Assembly (NCBI RefSeq): GCF_049319665.1
Contig: NZ_JBMOUD010000004.1
Span: 124,001 to 188,000, forward strand
Length of the DNA stretch: 64,000 nucleotides
DNA from: JBMOUD01 sp049319665
GTDB lineage: Bacteria; Pseudomonadota; Gammaproteobacteria; Enterobacterales; Enterobacteriaceae
Reading direction: 5' to 3'
The position numbers were made by a program, and so were the translations under genes. Below are positions 60,559 to 64,000 of the stretch, piece by piece. The notes under the pieces were generated by a model. The model worked only from the letters and a program-made list of their open reading frames with translations, searched no databases and was not told where the DNA came from. Numbering within the stretch: the stretch's first letter is position 1; each line of letters begins with the position of its first letter.

Positions 60559-61713
60559 TCAATAAACGATGGCCTTACGCTCATTAAACTGTTGCCACTT
60601 GCTATGAACATATTCACCCAACTCCCGCTGAAAACGCTCGGCGGAGAAACGTAATGCGTTAGCACGGCAATCTTGCGGCAGAATAAACTCGCTGACGTCT
60701 TCAAACTGCTTCACTGCCTGAATAACCGACGGCGTGGTTTGTTCAGTGAAGAAAACGCCGGTGGGTTTATCCACGCCATAAGGTCGAACCGTCTCCAGCG
60801 CGCCGCCTTTGCCAAAGGCAATCACCGGGGTGCCGCAAGCCTGTGCTTCTACCGGCGTGATGCCGAAATCTTCTTCAGCGGCGAAGACAAAAGCTTTGGC
60901 GCGACGCATATAATCCTGCATCACATCGTCCGGCTGGTAGCCAAGGATCTCAATATTGGGGCCCGCTTTGGCTTTGATTTTTGCCATTTCAGAACCGTCG
61001 CCGATCACCACCAGTTTTTTATCCGGCATCTGGCTGAAGGCTTCCACAATCAAGTCAATACGCTTATAGGGCACCATGCGTGAAGCGGTTAAATAGATGT
61101 CCTCTTTCGTTTCCTGCAGGGTAAAGCGTTCCACGTCGACCGGCGGATAAATCACGTCAGCCTCGCGGCCATAGACTTTTTTGATACGGCGGGCGATGAA
61201 CTGCGAGTTAGCAATAAAGTGGTCTACACCGTTGGCCGTGCGGTAATCCCACAGGCGAGTTTTATGTAAGAACCAGCGGGCTAACTTGCCTTTCAAACCT
61301 TTATCTAAACCTGATTCTCTCAGGTATTGGTGCTGGAAATCCCAGGCATAGCGAATAGGAGAATGCACATAGCTGATATGCAGCTGATCCGGGCCGGTTA
61401 ACACGCCTTTTGCCACGGCGTGACTGCTCGAGAGGATCACATCATGCTTGGTGACATCAAGTTGTTCAATCGCCAGCGGCATAAGAGGCAGGTATTGTTG
61501 ATATTTCGTTTTTGCCTTCGGTAAACGCTGAATAAATGAGGTGGTAGCGTGTTTACCTTTAAATAATTTCCGGGAGTTATCAGAAAGAAAATCAACCACT
61601 GAATAAAGCTCTGAATCCGGGAATAAATGGATAAACTCCGCGATAACTTTCTCTGAACCGGCAAATGAAACCAACCAGTCAGCAACAATACCCACATTTA
61701 CGTCATGTGACAT
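60559..61713 (-). CDS. Glycosyltransferase family 4
   Basis: The 384-residue GT-B enzyme has LVSFAGSEKVIAEFIHLFPD in the N-terminal half. The C-terminal donor-binding half carries YLTASRMVPYKRIDLIVEAF, LVVIGDGSEMAKIK and the EX7E-like motif AFVFAAEEDFGITPVEAQAC. No membrane helix or signal. It resembles WbaZ/WbdC-type mannosyltransferases of O-antigen clusters, in line with manB/manC around it, but donor and linkage cannot be read from sequence. Confidence 0.85.
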   Translation of the reverse strand: MSHDVNVGIVADWLVSFAGSEKVIAEFIHLFPDSELYSVVDFLSDNSRKLFKGKHATTSFIQRLPKAKTKYQQYLPLMPLAIEQLDVTKHDVILSSSHAVAKGVLTGPDQLHISYVHSPIRYAWDFQHQYLRESGLDKGLKGKLARWFLHKTRLWDYRTANGVDHFIANSQFIARRIKKVYGREADVIYPPVDVERFTLQETKEDIYLTASRMVPYKRIDLIVEAFSQMPDKKLVVIGDGSEMAKIKAKAGPNIEILGYQPDDVMQDYMRRAKAFVFAAEEDFGITPVEAQACGTPVIAFGKGGALETVRPYGVDKPTGVFFTEQTTPSVIQAVKQFEDVSEFILPQDCRANALRFSAERFQRELGEYVHSKWQQFNERKAIVY

Positions 61714-61981
61714 TGTGTAGTCCTCCTATTATTTAGCATCAAGCATGCTCGCGCAAAAATATTAATAACCACGCCGAGTGACGTGGTTATTAGCTATTAG
61801 TTATTAGTTAATAGAATCAGTTAAAATATCGAGTTTGTAATTTCATTATTTAATGTCATAACAAGAGGGCGCAGGTTATGAATTAATACAATGCTTTTAC
61901 TTACTCATTGATGACTTTTATGACGTTGAATGACGTCGCGCTACGGGAGAATCACTTAATTTTCTGAAAATAATTCGGGTT
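61714..61981. other. Spacer between manB and glycosyltransferase genes
   Basis: About 270 AT-rich bases holding the hairpin at 61763-61792. No gene was seen; a promoter for the glycosyltransferase gene is possible. Confidence 0.4.
61763..61792 (-). terminator. Hairpin between manB and the glycosyltransferase gene
   Basis: TAATAACCACG (61763-61773) pairs with CGTGGTTATTA (61782-61792) with an eight-base loop; T/A-rich sequence follows. It may attenuate transcription after manB, which ends at 61982. Confidence 0.55.
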
Positions 61982-63361
61982 TTACTTTCTGCGCAGAAGA
62001 TGCAGGATTTCTTCTGTCTTGGCTTGCATCAATTCCACATTGGCGCGGGATTCGACATTTAAACGCACCACAGGTTCGGTATTCGAGCTACGCAGGTTGA
62101 ATCGCCAGTCGGCAAATTCCATGCTGATACCATCGGTGTGATCGATGCTCAACGCGTCGGTTTCATACACGGCCAGTACGCGAGCAATCGCCTCTTTCGG
62201 CTGCTGTAGTACGCTGTTGATCTCGCCGGATGCTGGGTAAGCAAGCATGCGATCGCTGACTAATTCCTGTAGCGATTTTCCTCTGACCAGTAACAGCTCG
62301 GCCACTAATAGCCACGGGATCATGCCGCTGTCGCAATAGGCAAAATCACGGAAATAGTGGTGAGCACTCATTTCACCGCCGTACACTGCATCTTCCTGAC
62401 GCATGCGTTCTTTGATAAATGCGTGGCCGGTTTTTGACATCACCGGCGTACCGCCCGCCTGATTAACGATATCAATGGTATTCCAGCTCAGGCGCGGGTC
62501 ATGAATGATGCATGAACCCGGGTGTTTTTCCAGGAAGGCTTCGGCCAGCAGGCCAACGATATAGTAGCCTTCGATGAAATTACCTTGATGATCAAACAAG
62601 AAGCAGCGGTCAAAATCGCCGTCAAAGGCGATCCCCATATCGGCATTATGCGCAATAATCGCGTCGGTGGTGTCCTGGCGACACTCTGGCAGCAATGGGT
62701 TAGGGATACCGTTCGGGAAGTTGCCATCCGGGTGGTTATGCACCTTGATAAACTCGACCGGCACGCCCGCTTGTTTGAATCGTGCTTCAATGGCATTCAC
62801 AACATGCCCTGCCGCACCGTTGCCAGAGTTAAGCACCAGTTTTAGTGGACGAGTAAAGTTGCTTAAATTGATATAACTCAGCAGTTTATCAACATAGGCT
62901 TTCAGCACCGACGTGCTTTGATAAGAACCGCGCTTGCTGCGCTCTACAGCAGGGAAATCATTGGCTTCAGCCAGCAGTTGGATATCGTGTAAGCCGGTAT
63001 CACCGCTGATAGGCTTAGACGCCTCACGCACCAGCTTCATCCCGTTATAGTCCATTGGGTTGTGGCTGGCGGTGACTTCAATGCCGCCGTCAATTTCTAA
63101 ATAAGAGGTGGCAAAATAGATCTCTTCGGTGCCTGACAGACCAATATCAATCACATCGGTACCCGCATCTTGTAAGCCTTTAGCCAGCGCAAGTTTTAAT
63201 CCCTCGCTGGTTAAACGCACGTCGCCGCCCAACACAATTTTCTTCGGTTTTAAATATTCGCCATAAGCGCGGCCAATACGATAAGCAATGTCTTCGTTTA
63301 ATTCCGCGCCCAATTTTCCGCGAATGTCATACGCTTTAAAGCAAGTCAGTTTGTCTGTCAT
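61982..63361 (-). CDS. manB: Phosphomannomutase (ManB/CpsG)
   Basis: The 459-residue cytoplasmic enzyme converts mannose 6-phosphate to mannose 1-phosphate for GDP-mannose synthesis. Phosphoserine loop VTASHNPMDYNGMKLVREA is near 95. The metal site FDGDFDRCFLFD, the sugar-specificity segment GGEMSAHHYFRDF and the phosphate loop RSSNTEPVVRLNVESR near 430 are all present. It lies 15 bases after manC, so the two are co-transcribed. Length matches CpsG-type mutases. Confidence 0.93.
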   Translation of the reverse strand: MTDKLTCFKAYDIRGKLGAELNEDIAYRIGRAYGEYLKPKKIVLGGDVRLTSEGLKLALAKGLQDAGTDVIDIGLSGTEEIYFATSYLEIDGGIEVTASHNPMDYNGMKLVREASKPISGDTGLHDIQLLAEANDFPAVERSKRGSYQSTSVLKAYVDKLLSYINLSNFTRPLKLVLNSGNGAAGHVVNAIEARFKQAGVPVEFIKVHNHPDGNFPNGIPNPLLPECRQDTTDAIIAHNADMGIAFDGDFDRCFLFDHQGNFIEGYYIVGLLAEAFLEKHPGSCIIHDPRLSWNTIDIVNQAGGTPVMSKTGHAFIKERMRQEDAVYGGEMSAHHYFRDFAYCDSGMIPWLLVAELLLVRGKSLQELVSDRMLAYPASGEINSVLQQPKEAIARVLAVYETDALSIDHTDGISMEFADWRFNLRSSNTEPVVRLNVESRANVELMQAKTEEILHLLRRK

Positions 63362-63376
63362 TTTTTATTCCCCGAA

Positions 63377-64000
63377 TTAGCAGCGGCCATAATGATCTTT
63401 TGTTCGAATAATATCGTCGTCGCCCAAATAGGAGCCCGACTGGATTTCCAATAGTTCTAACGGGATTTTCCCTGGGTTTTCCAGCATGTGCTGGGCACCA
63501 ATAGGAATGAAGGTTGACTGGTTTTCTGTCAGCAGGTAGGTATTGCCGTCCAGCGTAACCTTGGCCGTACCGGACAGGATCACCCAGTGCTCAGCGCGGT
63601 GATGGTGCATCTGCTGTGAGAAGACACCACCGGGTTTTACGGTCAGACGGTTAACGTGGTAGCGCGGTGAGCTCACCACTTTGTCATTACGGCCCCACGG
63701 TCGATAGGACTCACGATGGATACGATGTTCGCTGCGATCGTTAGTCTTTAAGAACTCGACCACTTTCTTGACGTCTTGCACCTGGGATTTATCAATCACC
63801 AGGACCGCATCCTTGGTATCGATAATCACCAGGTTTTCTACGCCAATCGCCGCCACCAGTTTTTGTTCGGTGTGGATATAGCAGTTACTGGTGTTATGGG
63901 TGAACACATCGCCATTAAGCGCATTGCCGTGGGTATTTTTGTCATTCACTTCCCACAATGCTGACCACGAGCCGACGTCGTTCCAGCCCGCGTCGAGTGG
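63377..64000 (-). CDS. manC: Mannose-1-phosphate guanylyltransferase, C-terminal part (cut by window edge)
   Basis: The coding frame is open to base 64000 and continues beyond the window. Visible are LDAGWNDVGSWSALWEVNDK (end of the nucleotidyltransferase domain) and a C-terminal cupin-like domain: YRPWGRNDKVVSSPRYHVNR, KPGGVFSQQMHHHRAEHWVI and GAQHMLENPGKIPLELLEIQ. It makes GDP-mannose from mannose 1-phosphate and GTP. It is the first of the cluster genes seen, followed by manB. Confidence 0.9.
   Translation of the reverse strand, partial: PLDAGWNDVGSWSALWEVNDKNTHGNALNGDVFTHNTSNCYIHTEQKLVAAIGVENLVIIDTKDAVLVIDKSQVQDVKKVVEFLKTNDRSEHRIHRESYRPWGRNDKVVSSPRYHVNRLTVKPGGVFSQQMHHHRAEHWVILSGTAKVTLDGNTYLLTENQSTFIPIGAQHMLENPGKIPLELLEIQSGSYLGDDDIIRTKDHYGRC

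Noticed and set aside
1..64000. CRISPR array, tRNA or rRNA genes
   Set aside because: No evenly spaced direct repeats with unique spacers, no cloverleaf-like gene with the conserved T-arm sequence and no rRNA sequence were found by reading.

Overview
The window looks like chromosome of an enteric gamma-proteobacterium, most likely a Yersinia species. The reasons are OmpC-type porins, a bgl operon, a srfABC cluster, ScrY/ScrR homologues, an EagR-PAAR-Rhs locus, ERIC-type repeats and a GDP-mannose polysaccharide cluster. The species assignment is inference; no rRNA or tRNA gene was seen.

Layout. 1-5.8 kb: two tandem porin paralogues (the first cut by the window edge), then a nucleoside hydrolase, a LacI regulator and an MHS-type transporter, which together suggest nucleoside salvage. 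6.2-7.0 kb: an unassigned membrane protein. 7.1-11.6 kb: an aryl-beta-glucoside operon (PTS EIIBCA, phospho-beta-glucosidase, BglG-type antiterminator) with an antiterminator/terminator leader. 11.6-17.7 kb: a patchy AT-rich island with one unknown gene, an IS1182-family element killed by one in-frame stop, and a tightly coupled three-gene operon (ThiL/PurM-like protein, cupin, two-TM protein). It is bounded by an imperfect inverted repeat.

17.8-34.5 kb: one large minus-strand cluster around srfA-srfB-srfC. It combines an actin/Hsp70-like ATPase, a dynamin-like GTPase, two von Willebrand A proteins, an ABC exporter pair, a SUMF-fold protein without the catalytic cysteines and two coiled-coil lipoproteins. 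It looks like an envelope machine. 34.7-39.9 kb: a 2-oxoadipate dioxygenase/decarboxylase homologue (YdcJ/HglS), an aldehyde dehydrogenase, an IclR regulator and an MFS permease. 40.2-43.0 kb: sucrose regulator scrR and porin scrY, with no scrA or scrB between them. 43.2-47.0 kb: housekeeping genes (Na+/H+ antiporter, OsmC, a 59-residue YodC protein, an ACT protein, acetolactate decarboxylase).

47.2-57.7 kb: a type VI secretion-linked Rhs island. It has an EagR chaperone, a full PAAR-Rhs protein ending in a GIY-YIG nuclease toxin with its immunity gene, then two displaced Rhs tips with other nuclease toxins (WHH and HNH-EHHH) and their immunity genes (SMI1/KNR4 and Imm50-like). Shuffled intergenic repeats, a decayed double-glycine microcin, a broken HigB toxin and a frameshifted gene follow. 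57.8-64.0 kb: a minus-strand polysaccharide nucleotide-sugar cluster (manC, manB, a GT4 glycosyltransferase, ugd) ending in a gmd homologue that has lost most catalytic residues of GDP-mannose 4,6-dehydratase.

Best candidates for something new: the ThiL-cupin-2TM operon, the degenerate Gmd pseudoenzyme, the microcin remnant, and the shared deletion in the two displaced Rhs tips.
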